DNA from: Aradus depressus
Lineage: Eukaryota; Arthropoda; Insecta; Hemiptera; Aradidae
Assembly: GCA_963662175.1 (NCBI GenBank)
Contig: OY759214.1
Coordinates: forward strand, 98,728,115-98,792,114
Length of the DNA: 64,000 nucleotides
Reading direction: 5' to 3'
Shown: positions 11,717-22,600 of the stretch, in pieces
Numbering within the stretch: position 1 is the first letter of the stretch
How the letters are laid out: every line of letters starts with the position of its first letter
Program-made: the position numbers and the translations under genes
Notes under the pieces: generated by a model
What the model saw: the letters and a program-made list of their open reading frames with translations, nothing else
Database searches by the model: none
What the model was told of the DNA's origin: nothing

Positions 11717-11859
11717 AAGTATTACAGTCAATGGTTACCTCAGGGGGAGCTTCTAGGGGGTCCGAGTCTCCCAAATTAATAACAAAAAGTCTGTAATGCT
11801 AACCACGGAAACTGCGGGCTGTGCCCCCGGGAGTCTATACCCCCCACCCCTGTAGCCTA

Positions 11860-11908
11860 ACTTTGCCCCCCCCCCCCTCGCTCAAAATTCTGGCTACGCC
11901 CCTGGAAC
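11860..11908 (-). repeat. hAT-like terminus
   Basis: Read on the - strand it is caggggcgtagccagaattt, matching the common insect hAT-type end. It follows a C homopolymer at about 11865-11877. Confidence 0.4.
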
Positions 11909-11945
11909 TTCCGCTATACTTCGTAAAGCTGGGCAAGTAAAACTG

Positions 11946-12489
11946 AAGTAGACGGTTCGAAAGAGAAAATAACTTATTTTAATATTGAACAAAATATAAC
12001 AGCAAGTACAGAACCTGCCAAAGCATCTTAAGTAGCAAAGTATATTTTTTAAAAGCCATTAGATATAATCTATTTGACGCTCACTATTTGAAATAATCCA
12101 TAATAAATATACAGATGATTGACCTTGGAGCTACTAACAGTATTATCTATCAATGTATTAACCTCATTTACAGTTTGAATAAGGCGATGTAACATGACTG
12201 ATCTGACTAACTAGGTCATGCAAGCATTGTAAAAATATATGCTAATAAAAGTATATAATAGAGGAATTAATTAACAGATCTGCATAAAGAAAAGTGGGTA
12301 CAAAAATATCGTGTGGTATATATTTATATACCACTCATATATAATTATACATAGGTATATACATATTTTAGCAAATTGTCACAGTATTTATCGTCTGTCT
12401 ATATCTTCTTGTATTAGAAGGGAGTCTTAAAAAAAATATACAGCATTTGGTGCTGATAATAAAAAATACTTTAGTATGAGATACCATGT
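11946..12489. other. No gene seen
   Basis: AT-rich sequence with a TA-rich stretch at 12310-12370. No supported feature. Confidence 0.35.
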
Positions 12490-12960
12490 TGTTACTTTCA
12501 GTGTAAGAAAATATTGTAATGGTGCGAAAATCCGAAATCGAGGTTTCAACGGATTTTCAGTTTTCAATGTCCCCATAATACTTTTTAACCAATTTCGCGA
12601 TGTCAGTCTTTGTGTGTGAATGTAACTGGAAAATTGTGAGCCCAAAAACCACTGTAGCCATGAACTTGTTGAAATTTGAGATGAAGATGTCACATGTGCT
12701 AACTTTCATTACGATTTTGGCCGAAATTGGACGAAAATTGAGACCACTTTACTTCGGAGCTTAAGTACATTTTACAAGATACCGTTTATATTTATGATCT
12801 AATGAGAAATCTCTTCAAATAAACGTTATAGAGAAAACTGAAAGGGACATTTTATATGAAACAGGATTTATTGCAGGCCGTCCGGTTTTCGAGGTACAAG
12901 TCGAAAACCATCCTGAAATGTCGTTTTGAAACCCATTTTTTTTAGACATTTACTCCTACC
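12490..12960 (+). repeat. Family C copy, opposite orientation
   Basis: Contains, inverted, the blocks shared by 1-170, 3200-3570 and 59340-59670: aaatccgaaatcgagg, gtagccatgaacttg, gaccactttactt and acccattttttttagaca. No Helitron hairpin end is visible on this copy. Confidence 0.5.
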
Positions 12961-13211
12961 GAAAGATGTAATGTTACCGAAAATGTTTCTTTTTAAATTT
13001 CCAATCGTAAATAATTTATTTCCACTCAGATTTGACTAAAAGAAAGTGCCCTGCAAAAAGTGCTTACAATATTTTTCTCCCCACATTTATAAGTAAATTT
13101 GATTTTAACTATCTACAATATTATGAATATTAAATAGAATAATTTCAAGAAGTAGGTTCGTATGAGGCCGCCGGAACCTAAGAGGTACCGAGCTTGCCTC
13201 CTACTGAGCTC

Positions 13212-13285
13212 AAGCGACGAAAGAGTTCTGGTAGTAGGCAATATGACCTCGTAGTTAAAGCCTGGACGCGAGTCACAATAACTAA
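13212..13285 (+). repeat. SINE family S tail fragment
   Basis: Contains aagagttctggtagtaggca, tatgacctcgtagttaaagc and the terminal gagtcacaataactaac. Confidence 0.65.
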
Positions 13286-14311
13286 CTTATTAAGCATGTA
13301 TCTACAAGCAGCTGAGTGTGGAATTATTTGTCCTCCTGTTCTTTAGATGGAAAAGTACCGGACATAAGACAATTATTAACCTCTGTGGTCCAGATAAACG
13401 AAACAAAAACCGCATGCATAAACACATGTAAATGTACACACAAACGGATACATACATTATCTATCATGAAGTGTACATGTGTTTATCGATATCATTTAGA
13501 TATATATTTTTTCCCCCAAATAGTAATCGTGTTTTTAGAGTAGTTATTATAAATTTTTTTCGTATACATATTGTTGTTTCGTATACTGTCTCATACTTAA
13601 TACTGAAGTGTAAGGCGCCACAAGATAAAGTCTTGAGTGAACTTCAGGAGAAAAATACGGTTCTTCAAGGCTACGGAAGCCGACTGAACCTACCTGTCAG
13701 CCAGTGATATCGGGTATATAAGAAACCCTTCAACCACTCCTCGTCCCAGACTCGTGTCAAGTCAGGAGGGTGAGGCGGCGGATAACATAGAATAGTGAAG
13801 AAATGGGTAACAGAATAGTGAGGCTATGGGTAACATAGAATACTATTGAATTGTTATTTTTTCCCCTGATCCAGGTCCAGTTTGGATCCCGCAGAGCCTC
13901 AACCACAGTAAATAATTTACATGAGTTAATTTACGAAGAAGCGGGGGCCGCATGCCTTTTCTTACAGCAGTACGAAATGTATAAAATTGTAAAGACATTT
14001 CTTAGATCGTTCTACCTAGTTCCTTCATATGAAACCTCTTGACTAAGTCATACCTACATTCAGAAAGATCTATTATTTTAATTTTTTTCTTTAAAAAAAT
14101 GTTTTTATATTTGTCTTGTTGGCCAGTCTAGAGCTCGTATTCTCCTTATTCTTTAGAATACTATACTTCGGTTTTTACTCCTTTGATGATCAAATAATAA
14201 CGTAAGAGATGATCCACTTCCGGCAGCTCGGATAGTCGAGCGCAGAAAATAAATTGTATTAAATAATTGAAATTATAATAAAAAATGAAATGAGTATGAA
14301 ATCGTACTTAC

Positions 14312-14531
14312 ACAGTGGCCATGATGTTCGTGAGGGCCTTGACAACCAACCTAAAGGAGAGCCGCCCCAGCACTGACCCAACAGATGCATGACCGACAGA
14401 CTGACACGACAAAAGGGCGCCTGCGCACCGCAACAACACAAGAAGTGAACAGCTGGGCTTCCAAGGTCAGCCTCACTGCACATATGTTGAGGATCTTTCT
14501 CCTCTTCTGTATGCAAATGAGCCTCCTCCAT
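14312..14531 (-). other. Candidate first exon of an unidentified gene
   Basis: The - strand has an ATG in a strong context (aacatcATGGCC, ATG at 14322-14320) encoding M-A-T-V. It is cut two bases into the V codon by an excellent donor (GTGTAAGTAC, intron from 14311). The upstream 200 bp is much less AT-rich than the neighbourhood, as for a 5' UTR. No downstream exon was found to the left. The overlapping long ORFs on both strands look like frame shadows. Confidence 0.25.
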
Positions 14532-14834
14532 TCAGCTGATCGGCAGAAACTGGTCTCAGACAATGCAGGAGACACTGGTTCCTTTTCATATGCTCGCTTT
14601 GTGTTGTCATCAGGACCAGTGATGGGGTTAAAAAATGGCCCAGTGAATGTTGTATTGGTCAACAATCAGCTGGCTTACCACATTATACAGGAGAATAATT
14701 TTAAAGAAAGTGTCATGGTTGATATGCATTGGCCATAAAACCAACCAAAAAAAATTTAAAGAAGGGCGGCAAATTTCAAAGATTATATTATTCAAATTTT
14801 CATAAAATAATTGTAAAAATCAATTATTAACTTG

Positions 14835-15404
14835 TAAAATTTGGACAACTCATATCAGACTGAAAAGCACAGATCTCAAAAGACGATTTGGACGACTGAA
14901 ATCAATCATCGGACGACGATCGACATTATCGCTTGAAAACAAACTTCACATTTACAACACTATACTAAAACTCATCTGTACTTACCGCATCGAGATATGG
15001 GGATCAGCCAAAAAATCAAACATACAACGCCTTCAGTCAATACAATCCATCATACTACGCCACATTACCAATGCCCCATTTTACGTTTCCAATCCCACAC
15101 TACATAATGACCTCAACATCCCATTTGTACCTCCTGTTATCAGGACACGCTATCAAAAAGTTTCACGACAAACTCCATTATCACGCCAATCCACCTATTC
15201 TGCAATTATCCACGAACACTCTCCCCACAAATCCGCCACGTCGCCTCAAGCGGGCATGGCAGAGGGACCTGCTCCAGGACTAGCCTGGACTCCTCTTCGG
15301 TTACGTACCTCAGCAGTACAGCGACACACTTGCCACCGCACATCATCACAATCACTAGTGACAAATGTTGTCGTTGTGAATATGTAAATAAATAAAAAAA
15401 AAAA
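14835..15404 (+). pseudogene. 5'-truncated Jockey-like LINE with poly(A) tail
   Basis: Translating from about 14846 gives the C-terminal region of a Jockey-clade reverse transcriptase. Readable pieces include LSLENKLHIYNTILK, IEIWGSAKKSNIQRLQSIQ and HITNAPFYVSNPTLHNDL. It ends in a 3' UTR and an A-run at 15387-15402. The endonuclease and RT core are missing, as expected for 5' truncation on insertion. Confidence 0.8.
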
Positions 15405-15845
15405 GTTTAGTATGGATTCCTCCATCAGTTCACATCTTCTGCAGAAAAATCCGAAACAAGACCCATTTTAAAGAGATATTTTCTTACCGAGTGGTAAGGA
15501 TTACTTAACATGTAACAACATATTTTGTAATCATAAATGATTTATTATCGTGTTACAACTAACATCGTAGAGTATATGCAATTTTTATTATTGGTTAGTA
15601 AAGTTGAAATAAAACTCAACTTTAGAGAAACCAAAAATAATAACGTAAAACTTGGAATATATAACTCTTATTGCTTCCTTATGCTTATTAAACTTTCAAA
15701 TTAATAACGCATAATTACTGGCATACTGTTATAAAACAGGACCGGTTGTTACATAATAACAAGAAAGAACAATCACACTAGAAAAAATATTAATTTTGTA
15801 ACTCAGTAAATGTTTTCATTTTAAGTAATGCTATTATTTATGACT
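15405..15845. other. No gene seen
   Basis: AT-rich unique-looking sequence without supported features. Confidence 0.35.
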
Positions 15846-16090
15846 TGGTAAGTAAAAAAATGAATAAGTGTAGTCCTTATGTGGTTTCGAATTTACATAT
15901 GAAATTTTGTGTCAACACATTCATTACAACGGGAGTTATTAGAGTTTTTGTGTTAAGTTCCCCCCCTAACCCCCCCTCCTTTCCGATTTGGCTGAAAATC
16001 AATAGGTGTTGTCCACATTGGTTCTGGATAGCCATATAAAATGTATTGTCGATATGTTCATTCTGTTGGGAGTTATCATACCCACTGCCA
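15846..16090 (-). repeat. Family B internal fragment
   Basis: Inverted middle part of family B: the acatatgaaattttgtgtc, gaaaatcaataggtgttgtc and gttgggagttat blocks. Confidence 0.55.
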
Positions 16091-16880
16091 TGACAGGACA
16101 TTTCTGAACGAGAAAGTGAAAATTAATTAGTCTCTACTTCTTTGAGCAATTCGCAATTCAAATTAATGAAAAATTTGTCACATACAAATTAACGTAATGT
16201 ACCGTGAATTTGGATATTTAAGTTTGTATTGTTAACTGATACGGAAATAAATCTCGGGATTTTAAAGATATAATCGGGATCCCGGTACTTCGGGATCGGA
16301 AGCCCTTCTAATAAGTTTGATGTTGGAAAACCCCATTTGTCCGTACTACATTATATGAATTTCGATAAGAATGTCAGTTAGTGGGTTGCGTTGCCTGTTA
16401 GTGGGTTGCGTGGGGTGGTTGGGTTGCGGAACCTCGACCTCTCCGAAGGCCATGTCAATCAGGGATGAAAGGATCAGAGATGGGTGGAAGCATTCTTAAA
16501 TTTAGCCTATTCAAATTAGTTATCTATTATTTTTTCCCCAAATATGTACATGAATAAGGCAATGGGGAAAGGATGACGAAGTAAAATTTTTTTAGACACC
16601 CGTTCAATGTGCTTATATCAAGGAGATATTCCAAATCTTATCTACCGCTGATAGAGGAACAAGTATCACTTTATATCTTATCAAAATAGTTGTCTAGCTT
16701 ACAGTCACACTTGCATGGATTTGCAGGCGCAAGGACGTTCCGTAAAACTTCAAATATAATGCCTAGAGTTTATCAAATATTTCTAAAGCTATTATGTTAG
16801 TTATTAACACAGGACTGAACATGATATTGCATTCGAAAAGAGTTAATTTGCTGTGGAAAAAAAATATTTTTGGAAAACAA
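16091..16880. other. No gene seen
   Basis: Holds a small local repeat of gtgggttgcg words at 16379-16430 and otherwise nothing that I can support. Confidence 0.35.
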
Positions 16881-16887
16881 AAAAAAA

Positions 16888-17275
16888 ATTCGTCGGTGAA
16901 TCATCGGTAATGCTTCTCCAAAAAAATTAGTTGAATCCTCATACTAAATTTTGAGTGGATTCATTGATTACATCGGCAGTTATTTGGTTTGTGAGTCGAG
17001 CCCCCTTCCTCTCATCTCCTCCTCTTCGGAAAATTTTACGAAAATATGGAAGTGTCGTTCTTATGAGGTTTTGAATTTAAATGTAAAATTTCGTGTCTTA
17101 TCGGGAATTATTTTGTTCAGAGACACACATGCACAAAAAGATATTGCTTTGACTTTTTTTTTTTTTCATTTATGGAATCAGGGGATAGGAAAACATGAAA
17201 TTACAGTGAAAACCCAACAAAAATTTCCTGACCGATTACATAACTTCCCCTATACTTCTTATAGCTGAGGAAGTA
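16888..17275 (-). mobile_element. Family B element (copy 5)
   Basis: Complete in inverted orientation. It starts with the 3' hairpin block gtcggtgaatcatcgg and ends with acttcccctatacttcttat, agctgaggaagtaaaa. An internal T-run corresponds to the family's internal A-run. Confidence 0.6.
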
Positions 17276-17534
17276 AAAAAAAAATGACTCACAACTCTTT
17301 TGTTGCAGGGTAGATAAATGTACATAAAATAAAAATGCATTTACTAATTTGAATGAAGTTTTCCCTCCGGAAGAGTCTCAAATGGTTCGAAGGACAATAC
17401 ACTCGAGATCCTATTTGTCATAATTGATCCATTTCTATAAGTGTGACGACCACAACCAATTACGAGGATTAAGGATCACTCCCTGCCCCGTATCCAGAGC
17501 CCCTATAGGCCATTCGAATGCTGTTTGTTTGTTT

Positions 17535-17790
17535 TTATGACTCATGCCTGGGCTTTAACTACGAGATTATATCGCCTACTACCAGAGCGCTCTATCTGGT
17601 GGACATGAGCCCTACTCTGTAGTAGAAGTTCTAAATTTTGCCTAGCCAGGTTTAATTACCTCGGTTAGGTCTTTAAGGGTGCTCAAGGTTTCCTCACCTT
17701 ATAAATATATATATATATATAATGTCATACATATGTGAAATGTTAATGAGTACCTACCTGACATTTTTTTACCTCTCAGATAAAAGAACC
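17535..17790 (-). mobile_element. SINE family S, diverged, head lost
   Basis: The tail (atgactcatgcctgggc) and body are present. A TA microsatellite (17703-17722) sits inside, and the copy ends at the acctctcagataaaa block without the tRNA head. Confidence 0.65.
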
Positions 17791-18085
17791 TTCAAATGTG
17801 ACAGAAGCTTAAACAAACTAGTTAAAAAAGTCATTATATACATATAAATGACCTAATATGTAGATAGGATAACCAGAAGTACATGAAGTGCAAACAAAAT
17901 GCAAATACATCGTTTATCGAATAGAAAATAATTAGTTTGAGAAACCGTTTATTCCTTCAGCAGTGTGACTAGCCTATCCCGCATGTTCATTCCGACAGAT
18001 GTGCCATGTAGTCATTTTTGCGCTCTAGGCAAATCAAATATTTGGCGACTTATACAAAATTAGTAGTTAGTTATTGATTAATTAG

Positions 18086-18351
18086 TTATTATGACTCATG
18101 CCCGGGCTTTAACTATGAGGTCATATCGCCTACTACCAGAGCGCTCTTTCGTCAGTCTGGTAGACATGATCCCGACTCTGCTATGGGAGTCCTAGCTCGG
18201 GACCATCGCTTAACGTCCCATCCGAAGGACGGAGTGCTTAAGATTATTTTACCTCCCAGATAAAATAAACTAAGGGCCTCGAACGGGTTTCGAACCCACG
18301 ACCTTGAGCTCAGAAGCCAAGCACGCATACCACTGAGCTACCGGCGCCCTC
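18086..18351 (-). mobile_element. SINE family S with internal deletion
   Basis: Intact tRNA head on the - strand (gggcgccggtagctcagtgg, box B gggttcgaaaccc). A deletion of ~60 bp removes the ttattcacc block of the body. Confidence 0.85.
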
Positions 18352-18854
18352 CAAAATTAGCAGATAATAAAATAATTGGAAAAATGTACCTACACACAAA
18401 CATTCTCTATCATATGTATATGATCGCGTGTGAGTGTGAAAGAAATTCTCAGCCCAAATCACCGGTGCTATAAACTCCAAAATTGACTTAAAAAATACAA
18501 AAACCGAAACTTTTGGTTTTTAAGGACCGAAAAAAAATTGTTGAACACATGCGCTCATCAGTATAACTCGGTAGCGAATCTTTCTAGAGAGATACATTTA
18601 GTTTCTCTTGATGAGTATAAAAAAATTTCTCATAAATTCTATGTACTTATATTTTATAACTTTTGAGATAATTTAATACAAAAATGTAAACAAATCTGAA
18701 AATATCCTTCTTTTATCAGACGTTTGATCCATTTGTGAAAGGACAATTATCGCAAAATGTTGCTCATTAATTGTCTTTTTGTGTTGCTGGTCTACATATA
18801 CACCTAGGAACCTAATGCTCTTATTTCTTACCTGTTAGCTCTACTAAATTTAGG

Positions 18855-19065
18855 GGCCCTAAATTTTGCCAACGCAGGTTCAGTTACCTAAGGTAATTGG
18901 GAGGTGTCTTTAACGAGTACAGGAACGGGACGATCGCGTAACGTCCCACCCGAAGGATGGGTAGCTCAAATATTTTACCTCTTAAATGAAAAACCTAATG
19001 CCTCAGCCAGGTTCGAATCCGCGATCTTGAGCATAATAGGCTACACCTGACCTACTGGCGCCCTC
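18855..19065 (-). mobile_element. SINE family S, diverged
   Basis: The head reads gggcgccagtaggtcagg and box B ggattcgaacctgg. The body is more diverged than other copies and the tail is lost. Confidence 0.7.
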
Positions 19066-19194
19066 ATTTTTTGCCTCATCTTGTACGAATTAAAGGGGAG
19101 TTTCAGAGGTTATAAAACAGGTGCACTTTATGTATTTATTTTTGTGAAATTAGACACTATAAAACTTAAACAATCTGTATATATATACTCGTAT

Positions 19195-19425
19195 ATTGGT
19201 GAAGGACCTCCGCCAAGAAAATTAAAAAGAAAGAAAGAATTAAAGCTTTTATATAGGTAACACGACCCTCAAATTGTGGTTATGTTTTTCTTTTTTCAAC
19301 TATGAGAAAAAAATCCATTTTCTAATTAAGGGTTTTCTTTAAGACATAAACATTTTTAATTGAATTTCAAATGTTGTTATTGTATTTATTGATTTAAAGA
19401 AGTGGGGAAGGGCATTAATAAAAAT
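19195..19425 (-). pseudogene. LINE C-terminal remnant
   Basis: Diverged direct copy of 20145-20375. The - strand contains the NALPHFFKSINTI-type C-terminus typical of CR1/R1-like LINE proteins. No upstream domain remains here. Confidence 0.4.
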
Positions 19426-20140
19426 AACAATAATAATAATAATAATTTTATTTCCGTTAAACCAATACATGGTAATAGGATACGTCAAAAAAATGTATAC
19501 ATTAAGGTAGCTTATATATTAGATTTATAACTACTTGAGTCTAACACACGAATAGTTAGTAATAACAAAATTATTTAAAAAAGTAAAATGAAATTAATAA
19601 AAACTGAATAAATAAATACCTAACAATTTATGAATTTTTCAATTTAATAAAAATAAAGATAACTATTAAAACTCTTCCGGAAGTGTCTTTATCACATGTT
19701 TCGGAATGTTCTTACGTCCCTTCATCAGGTCCCAATGTGCGAGATATAGAAAAAAAAAAAATGTAACAATAACAATATATAAAAAAAATAATAAATATAT
19801 ATATTAATCAATTATAAATTAATAAATAAAAACATCGAAGAGAATAAATAAATATATAAATGAAAAAATAAAAATATATAGGTAGATGAATAAATATATA
19901 TGAATAAATAAAAAGTTATAAATAAATAGATTCATAAAATAATAAAAAGAAATAAACAAAAAAATTATGTTTTTTTAAAATAATAATAATATAATGTATT
20001 TTATCTGAATATAATAATAAAAAAGTTTAAAAATAAAAGAAATAATAAAAATAGAATAAATAATACACCAAGAGAAATAAAATAAATTTAAAACAAGTAG
20101 TGAAAAATAATGATTAAACATGACGTACATTCGAATGACC
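19426..20140. other. Very AT-rich spacer; no gene
   Basis: AAT and AAATA low-complexity repeats (19425-19450; 19745-20100). A motif at 19690-19735 on the - strand (cctgatga, then ccgaaac) loosely resembles a hammerhead core, but its cleavage position reads G and so should not cut. Confidence 0.4.
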
Positions 20141-20144
20141 TTTA

Positions 20145-20660
20145 AGATGTGGAGGAACTCTGCCCAAAATATAAAAATGAAAGCTTTGTATCAAATAATG
20201 TTTTTGGATATGAAACACGCTTTTTTATTGTGATTATTTTATTCTTTTTGAACAGTGAGAATTAAATTTCGTTTCCGTGTAAAGGGTTTCCTCTAACATA
20301 AGCATTTTCAGTTTAAATTTAAATTTTTTTATTGTATCTATTGACTTCAAGAAATGGGGAAGGGCATTAAATAAAATTATTCCTTTATGAGTTATAGTTT
20401 TTTTTTCAAAAAGAGAAGAATATAGTTTATTTATTCGAAATTCTTCTTTCTTCCTGGTATCTCATTCATGACTTTATTGTTGAGGGAAGATATTGAAAAA
20501 TGTTTATAATGAGCAATTGTTAAGGAGAAATTTTTTATTCTTCTTTTTTTTTTATATTAATTATTTTTTTAAAAAAATTATACAAAATGAAGATGTTGAT
20601 TCCATTGTTCCGGAGATATAAATTCCGGTTAAGTATTGTATGTGGAGCCAATGCTTTTTA
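20145..20660 (-). pseudogene. LINE C-terminal remnant
   Basis: The - strand translation includes KGIILFNALPHFLKSIDTIK followed by KFKFKLKMLML, the ending common to CR1/R1-type LINE reverse-transcriptase proteins. Further upstream sequence is broken by stops and AT runs. Confidence 0.5.
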
Positions 20661-20668
20661 CTACATCT

Positions 20669-20679
20669 CCAACAAAACT
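20669..20679 (+). repeat. Left target-site duplication of the palindromic element
   Basis: CCAACAAAACT here is repeated at 29068-29078, immediately outside the other end of the palindromic element. Confidence 0.65.
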
Positions 20680-20741
20680 TGAAAAATAAAATAAAACTTG
20701 TTTATTTAATATATTGTCTAATTTCACTAACTATATATACA

Positions 20742-20777
20742 TGGGAGTACTTTCGGTATTTCTACCATCCTCAGCCA
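20742..20777 (-). ncRNA. Hammerhead ribozyme-like motif, left arm
   Basis: On the - strand: CTGAGGA, an extra T, stem II GGTA-GAAA-TACC, then GAAA, a two-base-pair stem III (AG/CT) and a C at the cleavage position. Flanking TGG/CCA form a short stem I. The core fits a type I hammerhead, apart from the extra base before stem II. Activity is untested. Confidence 0.4.
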
Positions 20778-21095
20778 AAAGCATAAGAGATAAGACTAAG
20801 TTAATTTTCAGAATGTCAGCCTCTCGAGGAACCCATTACCCTCCCTACTGGTGTTCCCCATGACGTCAGACATTCCTAACTAAGCTAAATTGTCAAGTTG
20901 TGAGATATTTTATGACAAGGCGGTCCCCATATTTCAAATGTGTAACCCCTTCTAAGATCTAGGTATAAAGCATTAACAATGAACAGGCGAATAATATAAC
21001 ATTAACAAATCAAAAATAATTGGTTCCAGTTACAACTTAATTTAAATTATTATACTGTAAATTATATAAATATATCTATTGGCAAGATTCAGATA

Positions 21096-21096
21096 A

Positions 21097-21194
<98 letters not shown>

Positions 21195-21196
21195 TG
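21096..21196. repeat. TA microsatellite
   Basis: About 100 bases of almost pure TA in the left arm. The corresponding right-arm tract (21617-21637) is only ~20 bases. Confidence 0.9.
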
Positions 21197-21984
21197 GTAA
21201 ATTCTATGTATATTTAAATGTACCTGTGCACATCGACTGGAGGGTCATATTATTGGTGACAGTAAAGGGGAATATTTTAGATTGGTTTGGTCGTTCATAC
21301 AATTTCCATTTTTTAAAGTTCTGTTTATTTCTAATTGTTCTAATGAGTTGAGCAATGTGCTTTTTTCGCTGAAATGAAGGTATTTTATGCCTGTGTCTTT
21401 ATCAAACGTATGTTTGTGTTGGTTGATGTGTTGTGCAAAAGTTGATTTTGTTATGTTGCTCAACTCATTAGAACAATTAGAAATAAACAGAACTTTAAAA
21501 AATGGAAATTGTATGAACGACCAAACCAATCTAAAATATTCCCCTTTACTGTCACCAATAATATGACCCTCCAGTCGATGTGCACAGGTACGTTTAAATA
21601 TACATAGAATTTACCAATATATATATATATATATATGATTTATCTGAATCTTGCCAATAGGTATATTTATATAATTTACAGTATAATAATTTTAATTAAG
21701 TTGTAACTGGAACCAATTATTTTTGATTTGTTAATGTTATATTATTCGCCTGTTCATTGTTAATGCTTTATACCTAGATCTTAGAAGGGGTTACACATTT
21801 GAAATATGGGGACCGCCTTGTCATAAAATATCTCACAACTTGACAATTTAGCTTAGTTAGGAATGTCTGACGTCATGGGGAACACCAGTAGGGAGGGTAA
21901 TGGGTTCCTCGAGAGGCTGACATTCTGAAAATTAACTTAGTCTTATCTCTTATGCTTTTGGCTGAGGATGGTAGAAATACCGAA

Positions 21985-21989
21985 AGTAC
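21985..21989 (+). repeat. BEL/Pao target duplication, left
   Basis: AGTAC, repeated at 28946-28950. Joining the flanks recreates the palindrome arm exactly. Confidence 0.9.
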
Positions 21990-22558
21990 TGTTAATAAAT
22001 AACATAGACTAGATTTTGAAAAATGATATAATTATATTTCATTTCAAATACAAGGGCCAGTCGGCGTAGTTAAAAGGAAAAACAAAAATAAACAAAGTTA
22101 ACTCTCCTGATGTGGAGGGGTGAATGTGGAAGATGGGCTGATGAACTGATCTCCAAACAAGGCCGAGAAGATCTGGGAGTAGGCTGAGGACGCCGTCACA
22201 CCAGATGAGCCAAGTACCAGACTTCAGAGGTCCACGGAAAGGCGATCCGGATTGACGAGAGAAGTTGGTGGCCTTGAGGAGAACCCTAATGTCAACAGGC
22301 TGAAGGACCATGGAAGACTATCTGTCCAACACTGACCAGCGGTCATAACACGAACTATTCCCCACTCCCCCACATTCATAGGCTCCTCCCACAAATTGTT
22401 AATATGATGTAATATAAACATAAGAATAAATTACATGAGTAATATTGACCATAGTTATTATGATAATAATATTAATAATTATTAGAATAATTAATGAAAG
22501 AAAACTTAAGAAAAATACCTCTACAAAAATCAAAAATTAATTGAATGTTGCGCTAACA
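21990..22558 (-). repeat. BEL/Pao 3' LTR
   Basis: 569 bp, begins TGTTA and ends TAACA. Differs from the other LTR by a single base that I can find (G versus A, 15 bp from the right end). Relative to the - strand coding frame this is the downstream LTR. Just outside it on the sense strand lies a G-rich ggtgggcgg tract, the probable polypurine tract (22559-22572). Confidence 0.93.
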
Positions 22559-22600
22559 TAACCGCCCACCAAATTTTATATGAAAAAAAATTTAAAGAAA

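Larger units (their letters stand above)
11158..11945 (-). mobile_element. Family B copy, interrupted
   Basis: Inverted family B 3' part at 11158-11320 (gtcggtgaatcaccgg through the ttgacttaca block). The opposite end is recognisable at 11908-11945 (acttccgctatacttcg). About 590 bp of unrelated sequence lies between, holding a CAG-rich hairpin and a hAT-like end. It is either an insertion or two independent fragments. Confidence 0.4.

Noticed and set aside
14385..14738. 117-codon + strand frame with a hydrophobic start
   Set aside because: Overlaps an equally open - strand frame and a better - strand start/donor; no recognisable product.
19690..19735. Hammerhead-like motif on the - strand (cctgatga ... 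ccgaaac)
   Set aside because: The base in the cleavage position reads G, and stem I and III pairing is poor.
20677..22000. Palindrome as a pure assembly artefact
   Set aside because: The arms differ by at least three bases and by TA-run length, only one arm has the BEL insertion, and target-like duplications flank the unit.
22039..22421. 90- and 65-codon frames in the LTR, duplicated at 28426-28808
   Set aside because: Identical shadows inside the two LTR copies; no known LTR-encoded protein in BEL/Pao.
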